Positions 19,708-28,686 of a stretch of DNA of 64,000 bases are shown here, in pieces. How positions within the stretch are numbered: the first letter of the stretch is position 1; every line of letters starts with the position of its first letter. Location: NCBI RefSeq assembly GCF_011927945.1, contig NZ_JAATJM010000001.1, positions 1 to 64,000 on the forward strand, read 5' to 3'. This stretch comes from Brevundimonas alba. Lineage in GTDB: Bacteria; Pseudomonadota; Alphaproteobacteria; Caulobacterales; Caulobacteraceae. Made by a program: the position numbers and the translations under genes. The notes under the pieces are model-generated. The model worked only from the letters and a program-made list of their open reading frames with translations, made no database searches and had not been told where the DNA came from.

Positions 19708-20088
19708 CTACCAGCACGCCGGTGGCCTGGGCGTCTTGCGCAGTTCGTTAGTTTGAGCCGCGCACTGGGCCGAAGCTTCGTCCGGCGTCAGTTTGTCGAG
19801 ATTCCAGCGGAGGTCGCGGAGCCCGGTCCGGAGCGCCTCGTCGCTGGCGGGTTTGCCCTGCTTCAGCTCGCAGGCGTGGATGTCGTACTTGAGCGTCGCC
19901 AGCTCCATGCAGGTGGTGGACAGCGCGCCCATGATCAGGCGGGCCTTGGCCGCCGTCATGGGCAGGTCCGGCGACGGAGGAGCCGGTGGTCCGGGCGGCG
20001 GCGGAATTTCCCGGCCGGTCGCGAACTCATCGCAGGCCGCGAGGCCCAGGCTCGCCACGACCGCGGCGACGGCGACTGTCAGCTTCAT
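19708..20088 (-). CDS. Small lipoprotein of unknown function
   Basis: The start at 20088 (MKLTVAVAAVVASLGLAACD) has a GGAGGGG ribosome site at good distance and begins a lipoprotein signal; the frame upstream to 20157 is unsupported. The mature 108-residue protein follows lipobox LAAC with aspartate at +2, which in Enterobacteria signals retention in the inner membrane. A proline-rich spacer (PPPPGPPAPPSP) precedes a helical region containing three more cysteines (TTCMELATLKYDIHACEL, SAQC) and a final PPACW. It is convergent with the second M61 gene, 11 bases away. No family was recognised. Confidence 0.7.
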   Translation of the reverse strand: MKLTVAVAAVVASLGLAACDEFATGREIPPPPGPPAPPSPDLPMTAAKARLIMGALSTTCMELATLKYDIHACELKQGKPASDEALRTGLRDLRWNLDKLTPDEASAQCAAQTNELRKTPRPPACW

Positions 20089-20155
20089 GGACACCCCTCC
20101 CGTTATCGGCGCAGGGGGCCACAACCGGCGGCGGCTGTCCATGCAGAGCGCAAGC

Positions 20156-20187
20156 AAAACGGGCCGGGGATTGCTCCCCGGCCCGTT
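20156..20187 (-). terminator. Intrinsic terminator of rplJ-rplL
   Basis: A perfect 13-base stem pairs 20158-20170 (AACGGGCCGGGGA) with 20175-20187 around a TTGC loop (top strand). On the minus strand a TTTT tract overlaps the base of the stem. It lies about 30 bases beyond the rplL stop and shows that rplJL transcription normally ends here instead of entering rpoB. Confidence 0.9.
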
Positions 20188-20216
20188 CGACGAATGTCCC
20201 GAGGGACGATCCGTTC

Positions 20217-20606
20217 TTACTTGATCTGCACCTTGGCGCCGGCTTCCGTCAGCTTCTTGGCTACTTCGTCGGCGTTCTGCTTCGAGACGTTCTCGACGAC
20301 GTTCTGCGGAGCGCCTTCGACCAGGTCCTTGGCTTCCTTCAGGCCGAGGTCCGAACGGACGCCGCGGACTTCCTTGATGACGTTGATCTTCTTGTCGCCA
20401 CCGTCCAGCAGGACGACGGTGAACTCGGTCTGCTCTTCAGCAGCTTCGGCCGGAGCGGCGGCGCCGCCACCAGCGCCCGGCATGGCCATGGCGACCGGAG
20501 CAGCGGCGCTGACGCCCCACTTTTCTTCCAGCAGCTTGGACAGTTCGGCGGCTTCCAGAACGGTCAGCGACGACAGGTCTTCAACGATTTTGGCGAGATC
20601 GGCCAT
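20217..20606 (-). CDS. rplL: 50S ribosomal protein L7/L12
   Basis: L7/L12 forms the flexible stalk of the large subunit and recruits translation factors. The 129-residue product has the N-terminal dimerisation helices [20 protein letters not shown], an alanine/glycine/proline hinge (about residues 34-57) and the C-terminal factor-binding domain [20 protein letters not shown] with [14 protein letters not shown]. It follows rplJ by 66 bases and ends in a strong terminator. Identity is certain. Confidence 0.98.
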   Translation of the reverse strand: MADLAKIVEDLSSLTVLEAAELSKLLEEKWGVSAAAPVAMAMPGAGGGAAAPAEAAEEQTEFTVVLLDGGDKKINVIKEVRGVRSDLGLKEAKDLVEGAPQNVVENVSKQNADEVAKKLTEAGAKVQIK

Positions 20607-20672
20607 GGTGTGTTTCCTTCGGAGGATTGGGTTTCAGTAGAGAGTTTGCAGAGATGAAAGAGGCGGGTCCGC

Positions 20673-21188
20673 TTACGCGGCGTCCTTCGTGGCGTAGGCG
20701 TTGAAAACGCGGGCCAGTTGGGCCGCCGGGGCTTGCACGACGCCAGCGATCTTGGTCGCGGGAGCGTTGAGCAGGCCGAGCAGCGAGGCGCGGATCTGAT
20801 CCAGCGAGGGCAGCTTGGACAGGGTGTCCACGCCCTTGGCGTCCAGAACCTTCTCACCCATGAAGCCGCCCAGCACGACGAACTTGTCGTTGGCCTTGGC
20901 GTATTCAGCGGTGATCTTGGCGGCCGTCACCGGATCGTTGGCGTAGGCGATGCCCACGGGACCCTTGAACAGGCCGTGGTAGTCGCTGCCTTCGTCGGCT
21001 TCGAGCGCCTTAAGCGCCAGGCGGTTCTTGACCACCTTGAACGTGCCGCCTTCTTTACGAAGACGTCCACGCAGGTCTTCCATGTCCGCAACGGTCAGAC
21101 CCAGGTTGTGGGTCACGACCACGGCGCCCGCGTCGGCGAAAACGCCCTTCAGCGTTTCGATCGACTCGGCTTTTTGTGCGCGGTCCAT
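20673..21188 (-). CDS. rplJ: 50S ribosomal protein L10
   Basis: L10 anchors L7/L12 dimers to 23S rRNA. The start is set at 21188 (MDRAQKAESIETLKGVFADA), the usual L10 N-terminus, giving 171 residues; the frame upstream to 21383 is the untranslated leader. Recognisable parts are VVTHNLGLTVADMEDLRGRL, the RNA-binding segment FKVVKNRLALKALE and the C-terminal L12-binding helix ending in FNAYATKDAA. In many bacteria rplJ follows rplK-rplA; here the upstream neighbour is a divergent membrane-protein gene, so rplJL stands alone. Confidence 0.97.
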   Translation of the reverse strand: MDRAQKAESIETLKGVFADAGAVVVTHNLGLTVADMEDLRGRLRKEGGTFKVVKNRLALKALEADEGSDYHGLFKGPVGIAYANDPVTAAKITAEYAKANDKFVVLGGFMGEKVLDAKGVDTLSKLPSLDQIRASLLGLLNAPATKIAGVVQAPAAQLARVFNAYATKDAA

Positions 21189-21584
21189 TGCGGTCTCCAG
21201 TCTGGTATTCGCCGCCGGGCTTATTCCCGACGACGGATTTGGCTCAAGCGCCGCGCATCGCTGCGAAGCGTTCAGGCCGGTCGTATTGTCCGAAGGAAGC
21301 TCAGACCCCGTGCCCCCGTAAACCGGGTGACGATGGCCGTCCGCATCCCCATCTCCCCACGGCGCCAGAGGGCTCTCTGGCATTTACGGCGCGGGTGACC
21401 CCCACGCCCCGAAGTTCTCGGACAGGACCGCCGCGGCCGAAGCTGCGACGGAGAAGGCGCGCTCTATACACGGCCCGGCCGGAAACTCAAGCGGGGGAAG
21501 CCTCTGCACGGCGTCTGCACGAGAAATCCTCAAGACGCGCAGGCCCGGTATGGTGCAGGTTGGGACCTTCCGGAGAAGAACCGC
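21189..21584 (-). promoter_or_regulatory. rplJ leader and divergent promoter region
   Basis: Nearly 400 bases without a gene separate rplJ from the divergent DUF4153 gene. In other bacteria the rplJ messenger has a long leader bound by the L10(L12)4 complex for autoregulation. This region could hold such a leader: it contains hairpin-forming segments, for example CCAGAGAGCCCTCTGG (minus strand, around 21365-21380). No fold was computed and the -35/-10 boxes could not be assigned. Confidence 0.35.
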
Positions 21585-23435
21585 ATGACCGACGCCATCG
21601 AAGCCACAGGGCGCAACAGTCTCGGGCGCACCGGGTCGCCGCTGCTGGTCGCGGCGCGGCTCGCCATCGGTCTGCTCCAGGGCGGAGCCCTTTGGTGGCT
21701 GTATCGGTCGACCCGCGATGGCGGGGCGATGACATGGCCTGCGACACAGCCGGAGCTGTTCGGGCCACTGGCGATGATCCTCGTCATGGTCCCCGTCCTG
21801 ATGCTGGCGGGCGTAGGGCGGATGCGCTGGCCGGTCCTGCTGGGCTGGGCCGTGGCGGCGACCGCATTTCTTGCGCTGGTGGGCTGGCACGGCGTCGCCA
21901 GTCAGACGACTGGCGAATACGGACCGGGCCGTTACCCGCCCTTCCTGCCCTGGCCCATGCCGCTGTTCGCGGCCACGGCCCTGTTCATCGGCCACCATCT
22001 TGTCCTGCCCGCCGACATGGAGCGGCGGTGGATCGCCGCCTTCCCCACCTATTTCGACACGGCCTGGAAGGCCGGCGTGCAACTGGTCCTGTCGATCGGC
22101 TTCACCGGGGCGTTCTGGCTGCTGCTGTTTCTCGGCTCGGCCCTGTTCAACGTCATCGGCCTGCACTTCCTCGGCGACCTGATCGCGAAGGACTGGTTCT
22201 CCATTCCCGTGACGACGGTCGTGTTCTCCGTTGCGGTGCACCTGACCGATGTCCGTGACGGGCTGATCCGCGGCGTCCGCAGCGTCGTGCTGATGCTGCT
22301 GTCATGGCTCCTCCTGCTGATGACGGTGCTCGCCGCCGGCTTCCTTGCCGCCCTGCCATTCACCGGCCTGGAGGGCCTGTGGGAGACGGGCAGCGCCACA
22401 GCCTTGGTCCTGTCCGCTGCCGCGGCCCTGATCATCCTGATCAACACGGCCTATCAGGACGGCCGCGCTGACAATCTGCCGCCGGCGATCCTGAGGGCGA
22501 CAGTCCGGGTCGCCGCTGTGCTGCTGACCCCGCTGGTCGTCATCGCCTTCTGGGGACTGGCGCTCCGCATCGGCCAGCATGGGCTGACTCCCGACCGGAT
22601 CATCGCCTTCGCCTGCGCCCTGATCGGTGCGGCCTATGCCGGCGGCTACGGATTCGCGGCGCTGCAGCCGTTCTGGCGCAAGGGCGCCGCCTGGATGCAC
22701 CCGCTGGAGAAGACCAATGTCTGGACAGCCGTGCTGGAGATCGCGGTGATCCTCGCCCTGTTCAGCCCCATCGCCGACCCCGCCCGTCTGTCCGTGGCCG
22801 ATCAGGTGGCGCGGCTGGAGCGGGGCGCAGTGACACCGGACAAGTTCGACTATGCCTTCCTACGCTTCGAGAGCGGCAAGGGCGGCGAGGCGGCGCTGGC
22901 CCGACTCACCCGCTCCCGGACCCCTGAAGTCGCTCGTCGGGCCAAGGATGCCCAAGCAGCGGATAACCGCTGGGAGGCGCGTCAGGCGGCCCGCGAAGCG
23001 GCCTTCGTGCCGGTCGTCGGAGTCTGGCCAGCGGGCGGCGCGCTGCCGCCTCGCTTCCTGGGCAGCGATCCGCGAGACAACGACATCTTCGCCTGCCGCA
23101 AGACCGGGGACTGCGTCGCCACCGTTCGCGACTGGAACGGAGACGGCGTGGCGGAGGTGCTGATCGCCCGACGGATGAACCTCAGCGTCCATCAACAGCA
23201 GGCTGACGGACGCTGGGCCAAGGTCGGGGACTATTGGCTCGGGGCATGCCGCGGCCGACCGTCGCCCGACGTTCGCGAAGAGCTCAAGGCGGGCCGCCTG
23301 TCCCCGAGCCCCGCCCGCTGGCCAGACCTCGCGACAGGCTCAAGGGCCGCCGCCCGCTTCCGCGAAGAGGAACCGGATTGCGATGCAGCGGCTGCAGCGA
23401 TTCAGCCAGCGCCCGTGTCTGCGCCGTCCCGTTAA
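21585..23435 (+). CDS. DUF4153 multi-pass membrane protein
   Basis: A 616-residue inner-membrane protein with about ten hydrophobic helices between residues 20 and 400, for example LAMILVMVPVLMLAGVG, VFSVAVHLTDVRD and VVLMLLSWLLLLMTVLAAGF. The pattern is that of DUF4153 proteins. The C-terminal ~200 residues are soluble and probably non-cytoplasmic, with an FG-GAP-like segment (GDCVATVRDWNGDGVAEVLI) reminiscent of calcium-binding loops, and many charged residues. It is divergent from rplJ. No biochemical role is established for the family as far as I know. Confidence 0.8.
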   Translation: MTDAIEATGRNSLGRTGSPLLVAARLAIGLLQGGALWWLYRSTRDGGAMTWPATQPELFGPLAMILVMVPVLMLAGVGRMRWPVLLGWAVAATAFLALVGWHGVASQTTGEYGPGRYPPFLPWPMPLFAATALFIGHHLVLPADMERRWIAAFPTYFDTAWKAGVQLVLSIGFTGAFWLLLFLGSALFNVIGLHFLGDLIAKDWFSIPVTTVVFSVAVHLTDVRDGLIRGVRSVVLMLLSWLLLLMTVLAAGFLAALPFTGLEGLWETGSATALVLSAAAALIILINTAYQDGRADNLPPAILRATVRVAAVLLTPLVVIAFWGLALRIGQHGLTPDRIIAFACALIGAAYAGGYGFAALQPFWRKGAAWMHPLEKTNVWTAVLEIAVILALFSPIADPARLSVADQVARLERGAVTPDKFDYAFLRFESGKGGEAALARLTRSRTPEVARRAKDAQAADNRWEARQAAREAAFVPVVGVWPAGGALPPRFLGSDPRDNDIFACRKTGDCVATVRDWNGDGVAEVLIARRMNLSVHQQQADGRWAKVGDYWLGACRGRPSPDVREELKAGRLSPSPARWPDLATGSRAAARFREEEPDCDAAAAAIQPAPVSAPSR

Positions 23436-23556
23436 CCCAGCGCTCACCCTGCCTTCCAACCCGATCTTCACCTTGTGAGGGCTAAAACGTCCCGGAATGA
23501 GCCAGTCCCGCTTCAACGAGGACCGGCCGGACGAGATGATGAAGGGTGACTTCCGG

Positions 23557-25029
23557 ATGAGCAGGACCGTACTCGTCGTCGACGACGATCCGACCCAGCG
23601 CCGCCTCGCTCAGGCGGTGCTGGAGCGCGAGGGCTACGCCGTGGTCCACGCCGAGTCGGGTGGCGAGGCCATCGACCGCCTGACCAAGGGCGGTGGGGCC
23701 GACGTGGTCCTGCTGGACATGGTCATGCCGGGGATGAGCGGCATGGAAGCCCTGGCCGAAATTCGCACCGCGGGTGTGACGACCCCGGTGATCGTCCTGA
23801 CCGCTTCGGGCGGCGTCGATGCGGTGGTCAAGGCCATGCAGGCCGGCGCCCAGGACTTCTTCGTCAAGCCGGTGTCGGCCGAGCGTCTGCTGGTCGGCGT
23901 CCGCAACGCCTTGCAGCTGACCCAGCTGACCGCCGAAGTCGGCCGGCTAAAGAAACATGTGACGGGCCGCACCTCGTTCGACGATCTGGTGGGCCAGAGC
24001 CCGCCCATGCGGATGGTGCGCTCGCTCGGCGTCCGCGCCGCCAAGTCCGGCATTCCGGTGCTGATCACTGGCGAGAGCGGCGTCGGCAAGGAAGTCATCG
24101 CCCGCGCCCTGCACGGCGCGTCGGACCGCGGCGGCAAGGCCTTCGTGGCCGTGAACTGCGGCGCCCTGCCCGCCAACCTCGTCGAGTCGATCCTGTTCGG
24201 CCACGAGAAGGGCAGCTTCACCGGCGCCAGCGACAAGCATCTGGGCAAGTTCGCCGAGGCCAGCGGCGGCACCCTGTTCCTTGACGAGATCGGCGAACTG
24301 CCACTGGACATGCAGGTCAAGCTGCTTCGCGCCCTCCAGGAAGGCGAGATCGACCCCGTCGGCTCCAAACGCTCGGTCAAGGTGGATGTGCGGATCGTCT
24401 CGGCCACCAATCGCGATCTGGCCGAACAGGTGCGCGAGGGACGGTTCCGCGAGGACCTGTTCTATCGCCTGAACGTCTTCCCGATCGAGGCCCCCGCCCT
24501 GCGCGAACGCCGCGAGGACATCCCGGATCTGGTCGACCACTTCATCGCCCGCTTCAATGTCGAGGAAGGCAAGCGGGTCGCCGGCTGCGCGGGCGAGACC
24601 CTCGCCCTGCTGACCGCCTTCGACTGGCCCGGCAACGTGCGCCAGCTGGAGAACGCCATCTACCGGGCCATCGTGCTGTCGGACTCGCCCTTCCTGCAGC
24701 CCCACGACTTCCCGGCGATCTCCGGCGTCTCGGCGCCCTTCCTGTCTGGCGAGCAGGCTTCCGGCGAGGCAGTGGAAGGCGTGGCGTCCTTCCATGCCAA
24801 CGACGTGGCCGACATGGCGATCCTGCCCGACACGCCCATTCGTATCCTCGACGAGCGGGGGCATCTGCGCACGCTGGAGGAGATCGAACGGGATCTGATC
24901 CAGCACGCCATCGAAGTCTATGCCGGGCATATGTCCGAGATCGCCCGTCGCCTCGGCATCGGTCGTTCGACACTCTATCGGAAAGTGCGCGAGCAGGGTC
25001 TTGAAGGCGCACTGCGAGACGCGGGCTGA
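23557..25029 (+). CDS. tacA: Sigma-54-dependent response regulator, TacA-like
   Basis: A 490-residue NtrC-type activator. The receiver domain (1-120) has the acidic pocket VVDDDP, phospho-acceptor Asp54 in LLDMVMPG and Lys104 in FFVKP. The AAA+ domain has Walker A GESGVGKE (172-179), the sigma-54 contact loop GSFTGA (219-224, serine replacing the usual alanine) and Walker B TLFLDEIGEL. A Fis-type helix-turn-helix closes the protein (MSEIARRLGIGRSTLYRKVR). In Caulobacter TacA drives stalk and polarity genes downstream of ShkA/ShpA. The name rests on sequence resemblance and on gapR lying close by, as I recall for C. crescentus. The start at 23557 is chosen from the receiver N-terminus; upstream ATGs at 23497 and 23536 are possible. 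Confidence 0.75.
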   Translation: MSRTVLVVDDDPTQRRLAQAVLEREGYAVVHAESGGEAIDRLTKGGGADVVLLDMVMPGMSGMEALAEIRTAGVTTPVIVLTASGGVDAVVKAMQAGAQDFFVKPVSAERLLVGVRNALQLTQLTAEVGRLKKHVTGRTSFDDLVGQSPPMRMVRSLGVRAAKSGIPVLITGESGVGKEVIARALHGASDRGGKAFVAVNCGALPANLVESILFGHEKGSFTGASDKHLGKFAEASGGTLFLDEIGELPLDMQVKLLRALQEGEIDPVGSKRSVKVDVRIVSATNRDLAEQVREGRFREDLFYRLNVFPIEAPALRERREDIPDLVDHFIARFNVEEGKRVAGCAGETLALLTAFDWPGNVRQLENAIYRAIVLSDSPFLQPHDFPAISGVSAPFLSGEQASGEAVEGVASFHANDVADMAILPDTPIRILDERGHLRTLEEIERDLIQHAIEVYAGHMSEIARRLGIGRSTLYRKVREQGLEGALRDAG

Positions 25030-25204
25030 CTGCTTGCGGCCACGCTCCGGTTGTCCTGCAACGGTCGACCCCCGCTGGGAGTTGACGGGCCGGCCGGTCC
25101 GCGCCGCCAAGTCCGCAACTTTCGGTTTCGATGTTGAAACACGACGGAAATAGCGGCACGGCACGTTCAACGCCCGTTATCCTCCCTCCCCGGAAGGCCG
25201 TCGT

Positions 25205-27859
25205 ATGCTGCTCGTGACTACCGCCCTGTCCGGCCTGATGGCCGGCGCGATCCAGACCGCGCCCGCCGTGGCGGCTCCGCCGCCTCAACAGCAGCCGCCC
25301 GTCCAGCAGGTCCCTGAGCCGGTCGCCGAGCCTCAGGAACCGGAGCAGGATCCTGCGCCGAGGGCCACGTCCGCTGACGTCGAGAACTCTGTCGATCTCG
25401 GCACTGTGGAAATCACCGGCCAGCGGCCGCGGGGCAGCGTCAACAGCGACATTCCGCCCGATCTGACCCTGACGGCGGAGGAAATTCAGGCTTACGGCGC
25501 CGCCGATATCTCCGAGCTTCTCACCTACCTTGAGCCGGTGACCCGCAGTTCCCGTGGATCGGGCGGGCAGCCGGTCACCCTGGTCAACGGTCGCCGCGTC
25601 TCCGGCTTCCAGGAAATCCGCGGCATCCCGCCAGAAGCCATCGAACGGATCGATATTCTGCCGGAGGAGGTGGCGCTCGAATACGGCTATCGCGCCGACC
25701 AGCGGGTCGTGAACTTCGTCCTCAAGAACAATTTCCGATCCATCACCGGTCAGGTCGAGGGTCGCGTCCCGACAGCGGGCGGCCGGACGGTCACCGAGCT
25801 GGACGCCAACATCCTCCGCATCGCCGGCGCCCAGCGCTGGTCGATGGAGCTCGAATACGGCCGGGCCACCCCGCTGTTCGAGAGTGAACGCGACATCAAC
25901 CGCGAAACGACGACGACGCCGCCCGATCTGGTCGACCGGATCGGCGAGTACCGCACCCTGATGGCGGCCACCGAGCACGCCACCGTCGGCGGGACCGTCA
26001 AGCGCGATCTGAACAACACCACCCAGATGACGGTCAGCGGCAGCCTTGAGGACAATACCAGCCGCAGCTTCAACGGCCTGCCGTCGGTTATGCTGACGCT
26101 GCCCGCTGGCAATCCCTTCTCGTCGTCGGCGACCGACGAGATCCTCTTCCGCTATCTGGATGACGCGGGATCGCTGGGTCGCAAGACCGACTCGCTGAAC
26201 GCGACCGCCGGGGTCCTGCTGGACGGCTTCCTCGGGGAGGATTGGCGGTGGACACTTTCCGGCAACTACAACCGCGTCGAGACCGACACGGTCACTGGCC
26301 GCGGCTACCTGCCGACGCCGTTCCAGACCCGGTTGACCGCCAACGACCCGGCGGCCGATCCCTTTGCGCCCCTGACCCCCAACGAGTTCACGATCCGGCC
26401 GAATGACACCGCCAACTCGGTCTCGGAGGTTTTGTCGACCGAACTCGTGCTGAACGGCGACATCTGGGAGCTGCCGGCCGGCGGGATCTCCTCAACAATC
26501 AAGTTCGGCGCGGACACGCGATCGCTGGACTCGGTCAGCGTCCGATCGGGCGTGACTACCGAGCGTTCCCAGTCGCGCGACCGCTACAATGGTCAGGCCA
26601 GCTTCAACATTCCGATCGCCAGCACCCGCTCCGAGGTCCTGCCTCTGCTGGGCGACATGTCGGTCAATCTGAACCTCGGCTATGAGGATCTATCGGACTT
26701 CGGCGGTCTCAGCAGCATCGGCGCCGGGCTCAACTGGACGCCGATCGAGCAGGTCTCCTTCCTGTTCAGCTTCACCGACGAGCAGGGCGCGCCCTCGATC
26801 GGCCAGTTAAATGATCCGGTGATCTCGACGCCTAATGTGCCGGTGTTCGACTTCTCGGCCGGGCCAAACGGCGAGACCGTGCTGGTCAACCGGATCGAGG
26901 GCGGCAATCCCGATCTGGATGCGGAGAACCGCCGCATCTGGAAGGCCGGGATCACGCTGCAGCCGCTCAAGGACGAGGACCTGCGGATCAGCTCGACCTG
27001 GACCCGCAACACGGTCGAGGACTCGATCAACAGCTTCCCGACCATCACCTCTGAGCTGGAAGCGGCCCTCCCTGACCGGTTCGACCGCGATCTGGCCGGC
27101 AATCTGGTTTCGATCGACGTGCGCCCCCTGAACTTTGCCCTGACCGAGCGCGAAGACATCCGCACCGGCTTCAACTTCTCCAAGGCGTTCGGTCGACCGT
27201 CGCCGACCGCGCCCGGCGCGGCAGGCAGGCCCGGAGCCGGCGGTCCGGTCATGATCGGTGGTCCGGGGCCCGGATCGGGCGGCGACCGCGGCGGTCAGCG
27301 CGGCGGTGGCGGCGACGGCCCGCAGATCCGCATGGGCGGCGGCGGCCGTGGGGGTCGCGGCGGCGGCATGCAGCCGGGCCAGGGCCGGTTCAACATCTCG
27401 CTGTATCACACCTACCGGCTGCAGGATGAGATCCTGATCGCCCCCGGCATCCCGGTCCTCGACCTGCTGGACGGCGCGGCGACGTCGAGCCGCGGCGGCA
27501 GCCCGCGCAACGAGATTCAGGGCCAGATGGGCGTGTTCAAGAACGGCATGGGCGCCTTCCTCAACGCCAACTGGCGTGAAGGCACCCGGGTAAACGGCGG
27601 TACGGGGCCGGACCTGTTCTTCTCGGACCAGACCACGGTCAATCTGAACGTCTTCGTCGATCTGGGGGCGCAGACCAGCCTGGTCGAGAAATACCCCTGG
27701 CTGAAGGGCACGCGGGTCCAACTCGGCATCCGCAACCTGTTCGACAGCCGCACCGAGGTGACGAGCAGCGCCGGCGACACGCCGCTGAACTACCAGCCGG
27801 ATTACCTCGACCCTGAGGGCCGCAGCATCGGCATCTCGCTGCGCAAAATCCTGTTCTGA
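25205..27859 (+). CDS. TonB-dependent outer-membrane receptor with glycine-rich insert
   Basis: An 884-residue TonB-dependent receptor. A GGAAGG ribosome site precedes the ATG. After a signal-like start and a proline/glutamine-rich spacer comes a TonB-box-like stretch (DLGTVEITGQRP, about residue 66), then a plug domain with DISELLTYLEPVTRSSRGSG, GQPVTLVNGRRVSGFQEI and IERIDILPEEVALEYGYRAD. The remainder is a beta-barrel ending in ISLRKILF with a terminal aromatic. At residues ~668-728 a glycine/arginine-rich stretch interrupts the barrel, probably an extracellular loop. It follows the TacA-like gene. The transported substrate is unknown; exbD genes and TonB-like proteins occur elsewhere in the window. 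Confidence 0.85.
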   Translation: MLLVTTALSGLMAGAIQTAPAVAAPPPQQQPPVQQVPEPVAEPQEPEQDPAPRATSADVENSVDLGTVEITGQRPRGSVNSDIPPDLTLTAEEIQAYGAADISELLTYLEPVTRSSRGSGGQPVTLVNGRRVSGFQEIRGIPPEAIERIDILPEEVALEYGYRADQRVVNFVLKNNFRSITGQVEGRVPTAGGRTVTELDANILRIAGAQRWSMELEYGRATPLFESERDINRETTTTPPDLVDRIGEYRTLMAATEHATVGGTVKRDLNNTTQMTVSGSLEDNTSRSFNGLPSVMLTLPAGNPFSSSATDEILFRYLDDAGSLGRKTDSLNATAGVLLDGFLGEDWRWTLSGNYNRVETDTVTGRGYLPTPFQTRLTANDPAADPFAPLTPNEFTIRPNDTANSVSEVLSTELVLNGDIWELPAGGISSTIKFGADTRSLDSVSVRSGVTTERSQSRDRYNGQASFNIPIASTRSEVLPLLGDMSVNLNLGYEDLSDFGGLSSIGAGLNWTPIEQVSFLFSFTDEQGAPSIGQLNDPVISTPNVPVFDFSAGPNGETVLVNRIEGGNPDLDAENRRIWKAGITLQPLKDEDLRISSTWTRNTVEDSINSFPTITSELEAALPDRFDRDLAGNLVSIDVRPLNFALTEREDIRTGFNFSKAFGRPSPTAPGAAGRPGAGGPVMIGGPGPGSGGDRGGQRGGGGDGPQIRMGGGGRGGRGGGMQPGQGRFNISLYHTYRLQDEILIAPGIPVLDLLDGAATSSRGGSPRNEIQGQMGVFKNGMGAFLNANWREGTRVNGGTGPDLFFSDQTTVNLNVFVDLGAQTSLVEKYPWLKGTRVQLGIRNLFDSRTEVTSSAGDTPLNYQPDYLDPEGRSIGISLRKILF

Positions 27860-28222
27860 TCAGTCCTCGGGCGGCTTGGGGGCCTTGCGTCCCCAGCGCC
27901 GCTTCGGCGCCTCGCCCTTCGCCTTGGCGGCGATTTCCTTGAGCTTGCGGCCCTGCATCGACGACAGGGCCTGACCGGGCGCGCCCAGTTCGGGGTCGCC
28001 GAACGCGCGGCCGTGGGTCTTCACCCGCTCGGACACCGAATCGAGGAACTCGCCCTCCCATTCGGACAGCGAAACGCCCGCCTTCTCTGCCGAGCGGCGG
28101 GCGCGTCTGAGAGCGTTGAGAGCGGCGCGCTGGGCCGCCTTGCGTTCGGCCTCGAACGGGCTCGGAGGCGGCTTCTTTGCGCCGCCCTTTCCCCCGCCGA
28201 AGCCGGTTCGCTTCAGTGTCAG
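27860..28222 (-). CDS. Small basic protein coupled to gapR, probable CTG start
   Basis: A 120-codon frame runs from 28222 to a TGA at 27860-27862. It has no ATG, GTG or TTG before the conserved-looking part, but a CTG overlaps the gapR stop as CTGA, the same geometry as the common ATGA coupling, and a GGCGAG stretch lies just upstream. The product starts LTLKRTGFGGGKGGAKKPPP, continues with a helical region (PFEAERKAAQRAALNALRRA; SLSEWEGEFLDSVSERVKTH), then GRAFGDPELGAPGQALSSMQ and a basic tail ending KPPED. The composition looks like a real protein, rich in Lys/Arg/Ala, possibly nucleic-acid binding. It is convergent with the TonB-dependent receptor, whose stop adjoins its own. Function unknown. 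Confidence 0.65.
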   Translation of the reverse strand: MTLKRTGFGGGKGGAKKPPPSPFEAERKAAQRAALNALRRARRSAEKAGVSLSEWEGEFLDSVSERVKTHGRAFGDPELGAPGQALSSMQGRKLKEIAAKAKGEAPKRRWGRKAPKPPED

Positions 28223-28494
28223 ATCTCGCCGAGGGCGGACATGTAGAGGTCGAGGATGGCGTCCTCTTCCTGGCGCTTGGCCTTGTCCTGCTTGCGGATA
28301 CGAATGACCTTGCGGAGGATTTTGACGTCGTAGCCTTCGCCCTTGGCCTCGGCGAAGACCTCCTTCATGTCGGCCATGACCGCCGCCTTGTCCTCCTCGA
28401 GGCGTTCAAGGCGCTCGATCACGGTGCGCAGCCGACCCTGGGCGGCCGAGGTCAGGACGTCGGGGCTGGCGTCGAAGGATGCGTCGTCGGCCAT
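28219..28494 (-). CDS. gapR: GapR family nucleoid-associated protein (DUF2312)
   Basis: The 91-residue product closely matches Caulobacter GapR: a variable N-terminus, the coiled-coil segment LRTVIERLERLEEDKAAVMA, and the DNA-contacting tail DVKILRKVIRIRKQDKAKRQ followed by EEDAILDLYMSALGEI. GapR is a tetrameric clamp that recognises overtwisted DNA ahead of RNA polymerase and replication forks and assists gyrase and topoisomerase IV. It is the first gene of a two-gene unit with the small frame at 27860-28222. Upstream, on the same strand, is the rpmJ terminator. Confidence 0.93.
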   Translation of the reverse strand: MADDASFDASPDVLTSAAQGRLRTVIERLERLEEDKAAVMADMKEVFAEAKGEGYDVKILRKVIRIRKQDKAKRQEEDAILDLYMSALGEI

Positions 28495-28597
28495 GTTTTA
28501 CTCCTGGGCGCTATCGCCCTTCGGGCTACATGAGCGCGTTCTGTGTGTGTTCGCGGACGCTAACCACGTCGCCGCGGCCGGCTCAACGCCGGGCACG

Positions 28598-28625
28598 AAA
28601 AAGGCCGCGGACAAAGCCCGCGACC
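28598..28625 (-). terminator. Intrinsic terminator of rpmJ
   Basis: On the minus strand GGTCGCGG pairs with CCGCGGCC (one G-T wobble) and is followed by TTTTT (28598-28602). It lies about 60 bases after the rpmJ stop and upstream of gapR. Confidence 0.75.
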
Positions 28626-28686
28626 TGTGGATAGCTCTTTGTGCGCTAACGCCCGCCGCGCGGCGACGGGCTGCTTGAGCGCGAGC

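Noticed and set aside
23430..23450. CtrA box before the TacA-like gene
   Set aside because: Only a single TTAACC half-site overlapping the previous stop codon is present; no second half at the right spacing.
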